From NCBI GenBank assembly GCA_905215345.1, contig CAJMPR010000013.1, positions 57,277 to 121,276 on the forward strand: DNA of 64,000 nt. The letters are read 5' to 3'. Below the pieces are notes generated by a model, which searched no databases, was not told where the DNA came from, and saw only the letters and a program-made list of their open reading frames with translations. The stretch's first letter is position 1; each line of letters starts with the position of its first letter. Both the position numbers and the translations under genes were made by a program. The DNA comes from an uncultured bacterium (GTDB taxonomy: Bacteria; Bacteroidota; Bacteroidia; Bacteroidales; Bacteroidaceae). This document shows positions 16,755 to 24,413 of this stretch, piece by piece.

Positions 16755-16782
16755 AATCATTTATCACTGAACACTAATCACT
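16755..16782. repeat. 7-bp-period repeat between hlyD-like and ATPase genes
   Basis: Four heptads (AATCATT, TATCACT, GAACACT, AATCACT) fill the gap. Read leftward they begin inside the last codons and stop codon of the HlyD-like gene. Confidence 0.65.
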
Positions 16783-17667
16783 AAAATCCACTCCTCCGTA
16801 CATCCCTATTTTCAGCAACCCGTCATTCTTCACGGCAATTTTCACCGCATAAACCAGATTGGCACGTTCATCCTTTGTCAAGATAGTCTTTGGCGTAAAC
16901 TCGGAAGTATCGGAAATCCAGGTAACGACTCCCGGATACTCTTTCCTTATATCCTTGCCATAATCGGAATAAACGTTTACTTTTTGTCCGAGCTTTACCC
17001 CGGCAAGTTGCTCGGAAGTAATATAAGCACGCAGGTAAATCTGTTCCATATCCGCTATCTTAAACAGCGGTGTCCCCGGTGCAGCCAACTCGCCCGCTTC
17101 AGCATATTTGGCAAGAACAGTTCCAGTCAAAGGAGACGTGATATAGCATTTCTTCAATTGGTCTTCAACCTGTGCCACTTGTATGCCCACGGAAGAACTC
17201 TGCCACGTCAGGCTTTGGTCACTATTCCTCAGGGTAGAGTTCTGTGCAGCAAGTTGCTTGTTAAGGACTTCAAGCATGGATTCAGCATCATCCAACTGTT
17301 TTTGGTTGGCAGCACCTACACGAAGCAAGTTTGTCACACGGTCACGTTCGCGCTTTGCCTGTACAATCTGTTCTTTGGTTGCAGCTACCTGCTTCAAGAT
17401 GTCAGGACGCTGGCCTTCCACGGACTTTACACTGGCTTCCAGTTGCAGCTTTTTCAAATAGAGTTGAACCGTATCAATAATGCCGACCTCTTCTCCAGCT
17501 TTCAGTAAAGCGCCTTCTTCTATATCCAGACTGAGCAATTTGCCCGATGCTTCTGCAGAAACAATCACCTCGGTTGCTTCAAAAGTTCCCGTAGCATCAT
17601 ATTTGGGAGTGCCACTGTTGCAGGCAGCAAACACAAACAGTAAAGGGAATAAATTGAATGATTTCAT
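16774..17667 (-). CDS. HlyD-family periplasmic adaptor lipoprotein
   Basis: This 297-residue protein has a short signal with lipobox FAAC, giving lipidated Cys16. A biotinyl-lipoyl-like half (VIVSAEASGKLLSLDIEEGALLKAGEEVG, written here in parts as seen: VIVSAEASGKL and EEGALLKAGEEVG), a central coiled coil (about 70-165) and a beta-barrel half follow. This is the membrane-fusion-protein plan linking an inner-membrane exporter to a TolC-type channel. It lies between the TolC-like and ATPase genes, so all parts of a tripartite pump are in one operon. The last codons and stop are embedded in a heptad repeat. Confidence 0.9.
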   Translation of the reverse strand: MKSFNLFPLLFVFAACNSGTPKYDATGTFEATEVIVSAEASGKLLSLDIEEGALLKAGEEVGIIDTVQLYLKKLQLEASVKSVEGQRPDILKQVAATKEQIVQAKRERDRVTNLLRVGAANQKQLDDAESMLEVLNKQLAAQNSTLRNSDQSLTWQSSSVGIQVAQVEDQLKKCYITSPLTGTVLAKYAEAGELAAPGTPLFKIADMEQIYLRAYITSEQLAGVKLGQKVNVYSDYGKDIRKEYPGVVTWISDTSEFTPKTILTKDERANLVYAVKIAVKNDGLLKIGMYGGVDFSD

Positions 17668-17668
17668 A

Positions 17669-17696
17669 ATGAGTTATGAGTTATAAGTTATGTATT
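17669..17696. repeat. 7-bp-period repeat between TolC-like and HlyD-like genes
   Basis: Heptads ATGAGTT, ATGAGTT, ATAAGTT and ATGTATT run from the HlyD-like start codon into the TolC-like stop codon (17695-17697). Confidence 0.65.
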
Positions 17697-18963
17697 ATTT
17701 ATTGAGCGTATACTTCAACTGCCATATATTCATCAGCAACTGCACCTCGTGCAATGCTTTTGTCTGTTTTGCCATACTCTCGGCAGTAATCTCGCGGAGC
17801 ATATCGGTAACGGTCATTGTTCCATTCTCCACTTTCGCCTCAGCAGCCCGGCGGATATTAGTACGTAGCCGGATAATCTCGTCGTCATCCGTCATTTGCC
17901 GACGCATAGACAGTACATTCGCATCCTGCTGTGCAGCTTGCAGACGGGTATTGAAAAGAAAGACATTCCGGTTAGTCTCTATCTGGCGACGAGTGTTACC
18001 TATCTGTCTGCGGTCGTTCTTCAATGTATACAGACTGCCGAAGTTCCACGACATACGTACACCCGCCATATAATAAGCGCTGAATTCATCCTTCAACATA
18101 TTCAGCCCCGGATTGCCGTAAGCCCCCTGTACAAACAACCCCAAACGAGGCATCAGGCGCGTTTTGAGAGTTTCCTCCTGAATATTCAAACGCTCCCCCT
18201 GCGCATCGAACCAGCGAAGTTCGGGACGAAAGTTATCCCGGCTGTCCATATCTGCGGCAGCCTCTAAAGCAGGTTTCGCTAAAACAGTTCCCGGTGAAAG
18301 TTCCTTGCCTATAAATGCAGCAAGCATGTACATATATGCCTGGCGTGACATTTCCAACCCCACACGTTGCTGCTTGGTATTCAACTGTTCCACACTCACT
18401 GCATCCAGGTCACTTTGATTGGCAATACCATTAGCCATATAGTCCGAAACTTGTTTATGCGTTCGTCCAAGCTCATCCAGCAGAAGTTGATTTTGCATCA
18501 GTTGCTCATCCAATAGTAAAATACCGAAAAACAGTTGGTTCACCCGGTCGTTCAGGGCATACATATCCACATTCTGCTTTTCCAACTCCACTTCCGATGC
18601 CGCACGTGTCAGGCGTTTTCTGGAACGAATATCTCCGCCGTCCCAAATGGTTTGTTGCAATTCCAGCATTATCTGATACTGGTCTTTCGGAGCGGTTTTG
18701 ATGTCTACTCCGGGAATCGTAACGGGCAACTGGGTAATATCACTTTGATAGGTTGCTTTGCCTGAAAGTGCGAACTGAGGTAAATATCCTTTTCCTGCAT
18801 TGGCAAGATCGTATTCACGCGCTTTCTCAATCAGTCCGTATTGGCGTACCAACGGATAATTGGCCTGCGCCTGGCGTTGGCACTCCTCCAAAGTGAGTTG
18901 CGCATGCACCAACGTCACCACAAGAAACAAGGAAAAAGAGAGAATTATTCGTTTCATATTCAT
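17695..18963 (-). CDS. TolC-like outer-membrane efflux protein
   Basis: This 422-residue protein has a signal peptide ending near VHAQ (residues 18-21) and two OEP-type repeats rich in long heptad helices. Blocks such as LTLEECQRQAQANYPLVRQ and NRVNQLFFGILLL are typical. It should trimerise into a channel across the outer membrane and periplasm for the ABC exporter encoded downstream. It is the first gene of the operon. The promoter -7 box is at 18992-18999, and the AraC-type regulator is divergent. Confidence 0.9.
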   Translation of the reverse strand: MNMKRIILSFSLFLVVTLVHAQLTLEECQRQAQANYPLVRQYGLIEKAREYDLANAGKGYLPQFALSGKATYQSDITQLPVTIPGVDIKTAPKDQYQIMLELQQTIWDGGDIRSRKRLTRAASEVELEKQNVDMYALNDRVNQLFFGILLLDEQLMQNQLLLDELGRTHKQVSDYMANGIANQSDLDAVSVEQLNTKQQRVGLEMSRQAYMYMLAAFIGKELSPGTVLAKPALEAAADMDSRDNFRPELRWFDAQGERLNIQEETLKTRLMPRLGLFVQGAYGNPGLNMLKDEFSAYYMAGVRMSWNFGSLYTLKNDRRQIGNTRRQIETNRNVFLFNTRLQAAQQDANVLSMRRQMTDDDEIIRLRTNIRRAAEAKVENGTMTVTDMLREITAESMAKQTKALHEVQLLMNIWQLKYTLNK

Positions 18964-18991
18964 TGTTATTTCTATTTCGTTTCACACACTG

Positions 18992-18999
18992 CAAAGATA
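18992..18999 (-). promoter_or_regulatory. -7 box (TATCTTTG) of the exporter operon
   Basis: CAAAGATA on the plus strand reads TATCTTTG leftward, 29 nt before the TolC-like ATG. The best -33 candidate (CAAA, 19015-19018) has a short 15-nt spacer, so the promoter may need an activator. Confidence 0.6.
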
Positions 19000-19028
19000 G
19001 ACCATAAAGCTATACAAATACTTTCTAT

Positions 19029-19060
19029 TAATCGAATGATATGTTCTATTTGTTCGATTA
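19029..19060. promoter_or_regulatory. inverted repeat TAATCGAA-N16-TTCGATTA, candidate AraC-regulator operator
   Basis: Perfect 8-bp arms at 19029-19036 and 19053-19060 are centred 24 bp apart, just upstream of the exporter promoter and between the two divergent genes. Position and symmetry fit binding by the AraC-type protein encoded at 19163; this link is inference. Confidence 0.5.
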
Positions 19061-19096
19061 TCAATACAGACTAACCGTTTAATTCTGTTTTATTCC

Positions 19097-19104
19097 TATC
19101 TTTG
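19097..19104 (+). promoter_or_regulatory. -7 box (TATCTTTG) of the AraC-type regulator gene
   Basis: TATCTTTG predicts initiation near 19111. The leader would then contain the palindromic repeat at 19119-19160 just before the ATG. Confidence 0.6.
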
Positions 19105-19118
19105 AATACAGATTAATA

Positions 19119-19160
19119 ATATATTTAAGTTTCGCATACTGTGAAACTTGAGTAATATAT
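19119..19160. repeat. palindromic repeat, copy 2 (AAGTTTCGCAT family), in the AraC leader
   Basis: AAGTTTC and GAAACTT pair around GCATACTGT, and flanking AT-rich arms (ATATATT/AATATAT) extend the stem. The sequence shares AAGTTTCGCAT and AAACTTGAGT with copy 1 at 11702-11740. The stem ends 2 nt before the start codon and could block ribosome binding. Confidence 0.65.
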
Positions 19161-19162
19161 AA

Positions 19163-20062
19163 ATGAAGATTATGGAGAAGAACAAGCCGGTAAATCTCGG
19201 ACTTGATGATTTGATACATAACACGGATATTATTACCAATGAAAAGTTCCGTATTATAAACTGCGATATCGGAATGGTTATCAGTTTTGCATGTATGGAA
19301 AGCATACTGTTTCGTAGCGGGCAGCCTTATCGTACTAAAGAAGGTAGAATAATCCGCGTATTACAAGGCAGAGGACGAATTTCTATCAATCTTATAGAAT
19401 ATACGGTTGAAAAAGGAATGATTATCATAAGTCCTGCAGGCTCATTGATAGAATTATTGGAAATCAGTTCGGATTATGATTTTCAAGTAATTGTTCCCGG
19501 CACTAACTTTCTACCGGTAATGCAAGGCAATTTCCTGAGCGATTCGTACATGAAGAATGGTATCCTGCTCAATTTGAATACGGAAGAATGGGAATATACC
19601 GGTACCTTTTATTCCTTGTTATGGGATACTATGCATAAAACACCTTTCCAACGTGAAGTGGTGCAACACTTGGTAGCCGCCTTGCTATATTATATAAGGT
19701 ATACATACCAACAGAAACAAATTATCTCTCCTCACCACCTCTCTCGTCAGGAAGATATCTTCCGTCGTTTCATCACCCTGGTAAACGAACATGGAAAACA
19801 TGAACACACCGTAGGTTTCTACGCCGATAGACTTTTTCTGACTCCACGTTACCTGAGCACAGTAATCCGCGAAGTAAGCGGACAAACGGTCGTACAATGG
19901 ATTAATCAGGCCATTATCCTCGAAGCGAAAGTATTGTTGAAACATAGCGATATGCTGATATTCCAAATTTCAGATGAACTCAACTTCCCCAATCCTTCCT
20001 TCTTTTCCAAATTCTTTAAGCGAAATACAGGAATGACACCGGTGGAATATCAGAAAGGATAA
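19163..20062 (+). CDS. AraC-family transcriptional regulator
   Basis: This 299-residue protein has an N-terminal cupin-like sensor (about 25-110) and a C-terminal AraC double helix-turn-helix (about 200-297) ending with NFPNPSFFSKFFKRNTGMTPVEYQ, the family signature (shown here: PSFFSKFFKRNTGMTPVEY). The first ATG (19163) and a second at 19172 are both possible; the second gives the same protein minus three residues. It is divergent from the ABC exporter operon and probably controls it through the inverted repeat at 19029-19060. The inducer is unknown; bile acids or drugs are guesses. Confidence 0.9.
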   Translation: MKIMEKNKPVNLGLDDLIHNTDIITNEKFRIINCDIGMVISFACMESILFRSGQPYRTKEGRIIRVLQGRGRISINLIEYTVEKGMIIISPAGSLIELLEISSDYDFQVIVPGTNFLPVMQGNFLSDSYMKNGILLNLNTEEWEYTGTFYSLLWDTMHKTPFQREVVQHLVAALLYYIRYTYQQKQIISPHHLSRQEDIFRRFITLVNEHGKHEHTVGFYADRLFLTPRYLSTVIREVSGQTVVQWINQAIILEAKVLLKHSDMLIFQISDELNFPNPSFFSKFFKRNTGMTPVEYQKG

Positions 20063-20079
20063 GCCCCTTTGCAATACAT

Positions 20080-20146
20080 AAATCATCCCGTAAGATGAAT
20101 AAATCCGTCCCATGAGACGGATTTATTCATCTCACGGGACGAATTT
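20080..20146. terminator. long hairpin between convergent genes (ATCCCGT family, copy 1)
   Basis: A perfect 17-bp stem (20093-20109 with 20116-20132, loop CCATGA) is extended by ATCCCGT/ACGGGA arms. It lies between the rightward AraC gene and the leftward DUF4251 gene and should stop transcription from both sides. A related hairpin lies at 50402-50453. Confidence 0.75.
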
Positions 20147-20175
20147 ATAGAATACTGAAAAGGTGTGTTTTCGTC

Positions 20176-20721
20176 TTATAAAGAAGAACCTTTAAACACT
20201 CCCGACTGATTATAAGGCAACACACGTCCTTTCAAAGTCAATCTGTTGGAATGAAAGTTAGGACTAATGTCTACCGTAGCATCATTACTTCCTCTATAAA
20301 GAGAAATACGTACCGAAGCAGAGATTCCTCTTCCAGTTACACTCATCGAGAAGTACGTATTCCCTTTTTTATCGGTTTTCATCTCTATTTTCGATGCACG
20401 TCCTTCTACTGTAATTCCACCGATTCCGTTGGGACCACCGCCACTGTAAGAAGCAACCTGAACCACAGCCTCATCCCCCTTCAAAGAAACAAAGTTCGTT
20501 GTAGATGAAACGAAAGCAGTCCTCCCACGCTTAAATTGAAGCTGGTCTGCCTCCAATACAAAGTTATGTTCTTCCATAGCTCTTACAGCTCTCACATGTC
20601 TCATTGAATCCTGTGCAGCCTCCATCTGTTTCTGCGCTTTTCGCTGCGCAGCCCTATCTGTTTGTGCATTGGCAGCTATAGCTCCCATCAGCACCATTAC
20701 TAAAATTAGAAATCTGTTCAT
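20176..20721 (-). CDS. DUF4251 domain secreted protein
   Basis: This 181-residue protein has a signal peptide ending near ANAQ (17-20), a charged helical stretch (about 22-50, rich in Q, K, R and A), and a beta-rich domain with LQFKRGRTAFVSSTTNFV and GGGPNGIGGITVEGRAS. This matches DUF4251, a small family of exported proteins in Bacteroidales with no known function. It is monocistronic. I cannot identify its promoter. Confidence 0.8.
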   Translation of the reverse strand: MNRFLILVMVLMGAIAANAQTDRAAQRKAQKQMEAAQDSMRHVRAVRAMEEHNFVLEADQLQFKRGRTAFVSSTTNFVSLKGDEAVVQVASYSGGGPNGIGGITVEGRASKIEMKTDKKGNTYFSMSVTGRGISASVRISLYRGSNDATVDISPNFHSNRLTLKGRVLPYNQSGVFKGSSL

Positions 20722-20992
20722 ACTTGCATGTCTTTTAATTGGTTAATTAGTTTAGTTCATTCTAAGAATGCATCCAATATAACAGATTGAAGTAAAAGAT
20801 GTTTCGTGAATTTATAATAAAATAAAAACCGATGATATTTTACTTCTTTACCTGCTGTTTACAAACATTACGGGAAACAAGCCCGTTTGAGGGTGACACA
20901 CACCGTTTTGTACCACTAAAATAATAAGCTTCCTACATACCCGGCACTGAGGTACTCAAGACCTGTAACACTTAATAAAAGTGCATAAAAAT
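20722..20992. other. intergenic region with no feature seen
   Basis: Between the start of the DUF4251 gene and the carB terminator there is AT-rich sequence with no ORF of interest, no -7 box in the expected place and no strong hairpin. Confidence 0.5.
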
Positions 20993-21034
20993 AAACCGGA
21001 GTGGCAGATTATATATAACCAACCACCCCGGTTT
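20993..21034 (-). terminator. intrinsic terminator of the glmS-purF-carAB run
   Basis: Plus-strand AAACCGGAGTGG (20993-21004) pairs with CCACCCCGGTTT (21023-21034) with one mismatch. Read leftward, the stem is followed by ATTTTTAT, as expected after the carB stop. Confidence 0.75.
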
Positions 21035-21062
21035 TAAATTTAAAAAACAACTAATTATTTCA

Positions 21063-24000
21063 TCATTTATACTCCTCCCACGACTTTATCGCCAAATCGT
21101 CCGGTGTCATTGTGCAGAACGCATTAATGAACGCACTTGCCAGACGTGCATTCGTAATCAGCGGGATATTGAGGTCGATGGCTGCACGGCGTATCTTATA
21201 ACCGTTATTCAATTCCCCTGCCGTGAGGTTCTTGGGAATATTCACCACCATATCAATCTCCTTTTTATGCAACATGTCGAGTGCCTGCGGCTGCATGCCG
21301 GATTCACTGGGCCAGTAGACGCGGGTATTCTCCACCCCGTTCTCTGTAAGGAAGTTGCTGCTGCCGCCCGTAGCGAATATCTTGTACCCTTTTTTCTGAA
21401 GCATACGGGCAGCGGAAAGCATATCCACTTTCTGTTTCGGAGTTCCGGTAGAGAGCAGGATATTTTTCTTCGGAATGCGATAGCCCACGGCAAGCATAGC
21501 CTTGAGGATAGCGCAGGAAGTATCGCTGCCGATACAACCTACCTCACCCGTAGACGCCATATCCACGCCGAGCACAGGGTCGGCCTTTTGCAAACGGTTG
21601 AAAGAAAACTGGCTCGCCTTGATACCTACATAATCGAGGTCGAACAGGTTCTTGTCCGGCTTCTGCACAGGCAAACCGAGCATCACCTTGGTGGCAAGTT
21701 CGATAAAGTTTATCTTCAATACCTTGCTGACGAACGGGAACGAACGCGATGCACGCAGGTTACATTCTATCACCTTGATATCATTATCCTTAGCCAGATA
21801 TTGGATGTTGAACGGACCGGAAATATTCAGTTCACGGGCTATCTCGCGACTGATACGCTTGATGCGGCGCACTGTCTCAACGTACAACTTCTGCGGGGGA
21901 AACTGGATGGTAGCATCACCGGAGTGTACACCGGCAAACTCGATATGCTCGCTAATGGCGTATGCAACGATTTCACCGTTCTGCGCCACAGCATCCATTT
22001 CCACCTCTTTGGCGTGCTCTATAAACTGGCTCACCACTACCGGATGCTTCTTGCTGACGTTTGCCGCCAGTTGCAGGAAGCGTTCCAGTTCTTCCTGGTT
22101 GGAACAGACGTTCATCGCCGCACCGCTGAGCACGTAAGACGGACGCACCAGTACGGGGAAACCTACCTTGTCGACGAAAGCGTTGATGTCTTCCAGTGAA
22201 GTAAGGGCGCTCCATTCGGGCTGGTCTACACCGATACGGTCGAGCATGGCGGAAAACTTGTCACGGTCTTCGGCATTGTCAATACTCTTGGCGCTCGTAC
22301 CGAGGATAGGTACATTCTGCGCATCGAGGCGCAGGGCGAGGTTATTGGGTATCTGACCGCCGGTAGAGACAATGACACCATGCGGATTTTCCAGTTCGAG
22401 GATATCCATGACACGCTCAAACGTCAGCTCGTCAAAGTAAAGGCGGTCGCACATATCATAGTCCGTAGAGACAGTTTCCGGATTGTAGTTAATCATGACG
22501 CTGCGGTAACCCTCCTTGCGAATGGTGTTCAACGCCTGCACACCACACCAGTCAAATTCTACCGAGGAGCCGATGCGGTAGGCGCCGGAACCGAGGACGA
22601 CGATACTCTTCTTATCTCCCATATATTTCACATCGTTGGCGATACCGCTATACGTCAGGTACAGATAGTTGGTCTGTGCGGGATATTCAGCGGCAAGCGT
22701 ATCGATTTGCTTTACTACGGGCAGGATACCGACGCTCTTGCGATGATTGCGAACATAGAGGATACCGTCTTCCATATCTCCCTCGTAGCCAATGGCACGG
22801 GCAATCTGGAAGTCCGAGAAACCTTGTACTTTAGCTTTACGCAGCAACTCGACGGGCAGGTCGGCAATCTGCTTGTGGTTCTTGCTCCACTGTTCCAGTC
22901 CTTTCGAGGTGTGCATAATATTCATCAGCTTTTCGAGGAACCAGCGGTCAATCTTTGTCAGCTCATGCACTTGGTCTACGGTATATCCGGCACGGAAGGC
23001 TTTGGAGATAACGAAGATACGTTTGTCGGTAGGTTCGCGCAGAGCTTTGTCTATATCGGAGATTACAAGCTCCTTATTTTCCACAAAACCGTGCATCCCT
23101 TGTCCTATCATACGCAATCCTTTCTGAATGGCTTCTTCAAAAGTACGACCGATAGCCATAACCTCACCTACCGACTTCATGCTCGAACCCAATTCCTTAT
23201 CTACACCATGGAACTTACCCAAGTCCCAACGGGGAATTTTACAAACCACATAGTCCAGTGCAGGTTCAAAGAAAGCACTCGTTGTTTTGGTTACGGAGTT
23301 CTTCAGGTCGAAAAGACCGTAGCCCAATCCTAATTTGGCGGCAACAAATGCCAACGGATAACCCGTTGCTTTAGAGGCTAATGCAGATGAACGGCTCAAG
23401 CGGGCATTTACCTCGATTACACGGTAATCTTCGCTTTCGGGGTCGTAAGCATACTGCACGTTGCACTCACCCACAATACCGATATGACGGATGATGCGGA
23501 TAGCGAGTTCACGGAGTTTATGGTAATCACGATTGGTTAAGGTCTGTGACGGAGCGATGACAATGGACTCACCCGTATGGATGCCCAGCGGGTCGAAGTT
23601 CTCCATATTACAAACCGTGATACAGTTGTCGAAGCGGTCGCGCACTACTTCGTACTCCACTTCTTTCCAGCCGCGCAAGGACTTCTCTACAAGTACCTGC
23701 GGAGAGAAGGAAAAGGCTTTTTCTACAAGCACGTCCAGTTCTTCCTCATTGTCGCAGAAGCCGGAACCCAGTCCGCCAAGCGCATAGGCGGCACGAACGA
23801 TAACGGGATAACCAAGCTCCTTAGCGGCACGACGTGCATCCACAACGTTTTCTACCGCTTCGCTTTGGATGGTCTTTACGTCAATCTCATCCAGTTTCTG
23901 CACGAATATCTCACGGTCTTCGGTGTCGATGATGGCTTGTACAGGAGTACCGAGTACTTTTACATTGTATTTATCGAAGATACCGTCTTTATAGAGTGCC

Positions 24001-24296
24001 ACACCGCAGTTTAGTGCCGTCTGTCCGCCAAAGGCAAGCATAATGCCGTCGGGACGTTCTTTCTCGATAACTTTCTCTACGAAATAGGGAGTGACGGGCA
24101 GGAAGTAAATCTGGTCGGCAACGCCTTCCGAAGTTTGTACGGTAGCGATGTTCGGGTTGATGAGAACGGTATGGATACCTTCTTCTTTCAACGCTTTGAG
24201 TGCCTGCGAACCGGAGTAGTCAAACTCTCCCGCCTCACCGATTTTCAGTGCGCCGGAACCGAGCAGCAGGACTTTCTTTATATTGTTTTCTTTCAT
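21063..24296 (-). CDS. carB: carbamoyl-phosphate synthase large subunit
   Basis: This 1077-residue protein has the standard layout: two homologous ATP-grasp halves (about 1-400 and 555-935) separated by an oligomerisation region, and a C-terminal MGS-like allosteric domain (about 940-1077). Signatures include LLLGSGALKIGEAGEFDYSG, repeated in the second half as VVLGSGAYRIGSSVEFDW, and VIEVNARLSRSSALASK and VIECNLRASRSFPFVSK. It makes carbamoyl phosphate from bicarbonate, two ATP and ammonia tunnelled from CarA, feeding pyrimidine and arginine synthesis. It lies 117 bp after carA, across a structured gap. Confidence 0.97.
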   Translation of the reverse strand: MKENNIKKVLLLGSGALKIGEAGEFDYSGSQALKALKEEGIHTVLINPNIATVQTSEGVADQIYFLPVTPYFVEKVIEKERPDGIMLAFGGQTALNCGVALYKDGIFDKYNVKVLGTPVQAIIDTEDREIFVQKLDEIDVKTIQSEAVENVVDARRAAKELGYPVIVRAAYALGGLGSGFCDNEEELDVLVEKAFSFSPQVLVEKSLRGWKEVEYEVVRDRFDNCITVCNMENFDPLGIHTGESIVIAPSQTLTNRDYHKLRELAIRIIRHIGIVGECNVQYAYDPESEDYRVIEVNARLSRSSALASKATGYPLAFVAAKLGLGYGLFDLKNSVTKTTSAFFEPALDYVVCKIPRWDLGKFHGVDKELGSSMKSVGEVMAIGRTFEEAIQKGLRMIGQGMHGFVENKELVISDIDKALREPTDKRIFVISKAFRAGYTVDQVHELTKIDRWFLEKLMNIMHTSKGLEQWSKNHKQIADLPVELLRKAKVQGFSDFQIARAIGYEGDMEDGILYVRNHRKSVGILPVVKQIDTLAAEYPAQTNYLYLTYSGIANDVKYMGDKKSIVVLGSGAYRIGSSVEFDWCGVQALNTIRKEGYRSVMINYNPETVSTDYDMCDRLYFDELTFERVMDILELENPHGVIVSTGGQIPNNLALRLDAQNVPILGTSAKSIDNAEDRDKFSAMLDRIGVDQPEWSALTSLEDINAFVDKVGFPVLVRPSYVLSGAAMNVCSNQEELERFLQLAANVSKKHPVVVSQFIEHAKEVEMDAVAQNGEIVAYAISEHIEFAGVHSGDATIQFPPQKLYVETVRRIKRISREIARELNISGPFNIQYLAKDNDIKVIECNLRASRSFPFVSKVLKINFIELATKVMLGLPVQKPDKNLFDLDYVGIKASQFSFNRLQKADPVLGVDMASTGEVGCIGSDTSCAILKAMLAVGYRIPKKNILLSTGTPKQKVDMLSAARMLQKKGYKIFATGGSSNFLTENGVENTRVYWPSESGMQPQALDMLHKKEIDMVVNIPKNLTAGELNNGYKIRRAAIDLNIPLITNARLASAFINAFCTMTPDDLAIKSWEEYK

Positions 24297-24305
24297 TTGT
24301 CTTAA

Positions 24306-24402
24306 ATTGATTATATCAATAATCTGTTTTCACAGGTATCAAAATTTGTTTCGATGTACATCAAACGAAATTATGACATATATCAAACGACTTTTTGATA
24401 CC
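24306..24402 (-). promoter_or_regulatory. structured carA-carB intercistronic region
   Basis: GGTATCAAAA (24335-24344) and TTTTGATACC (24393-24402) are perfect 10-bp arms around a loop with repeated ATCAAACGA. A second short dyad ATTGAT/ATCAAT lies at 24306-24320, just before carB. The structure may tune carB translation or mRNA stability. No promoter box is clear. Confidence 0.4.
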
Positions 24403-24413
24403 GGTCAAAATTA

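Noticed and set aside
22380..23333. Long rightward frames opposite carB (also 21267-22199)
   Set aside because: Antisense shadows of carB with low-complexity composition.
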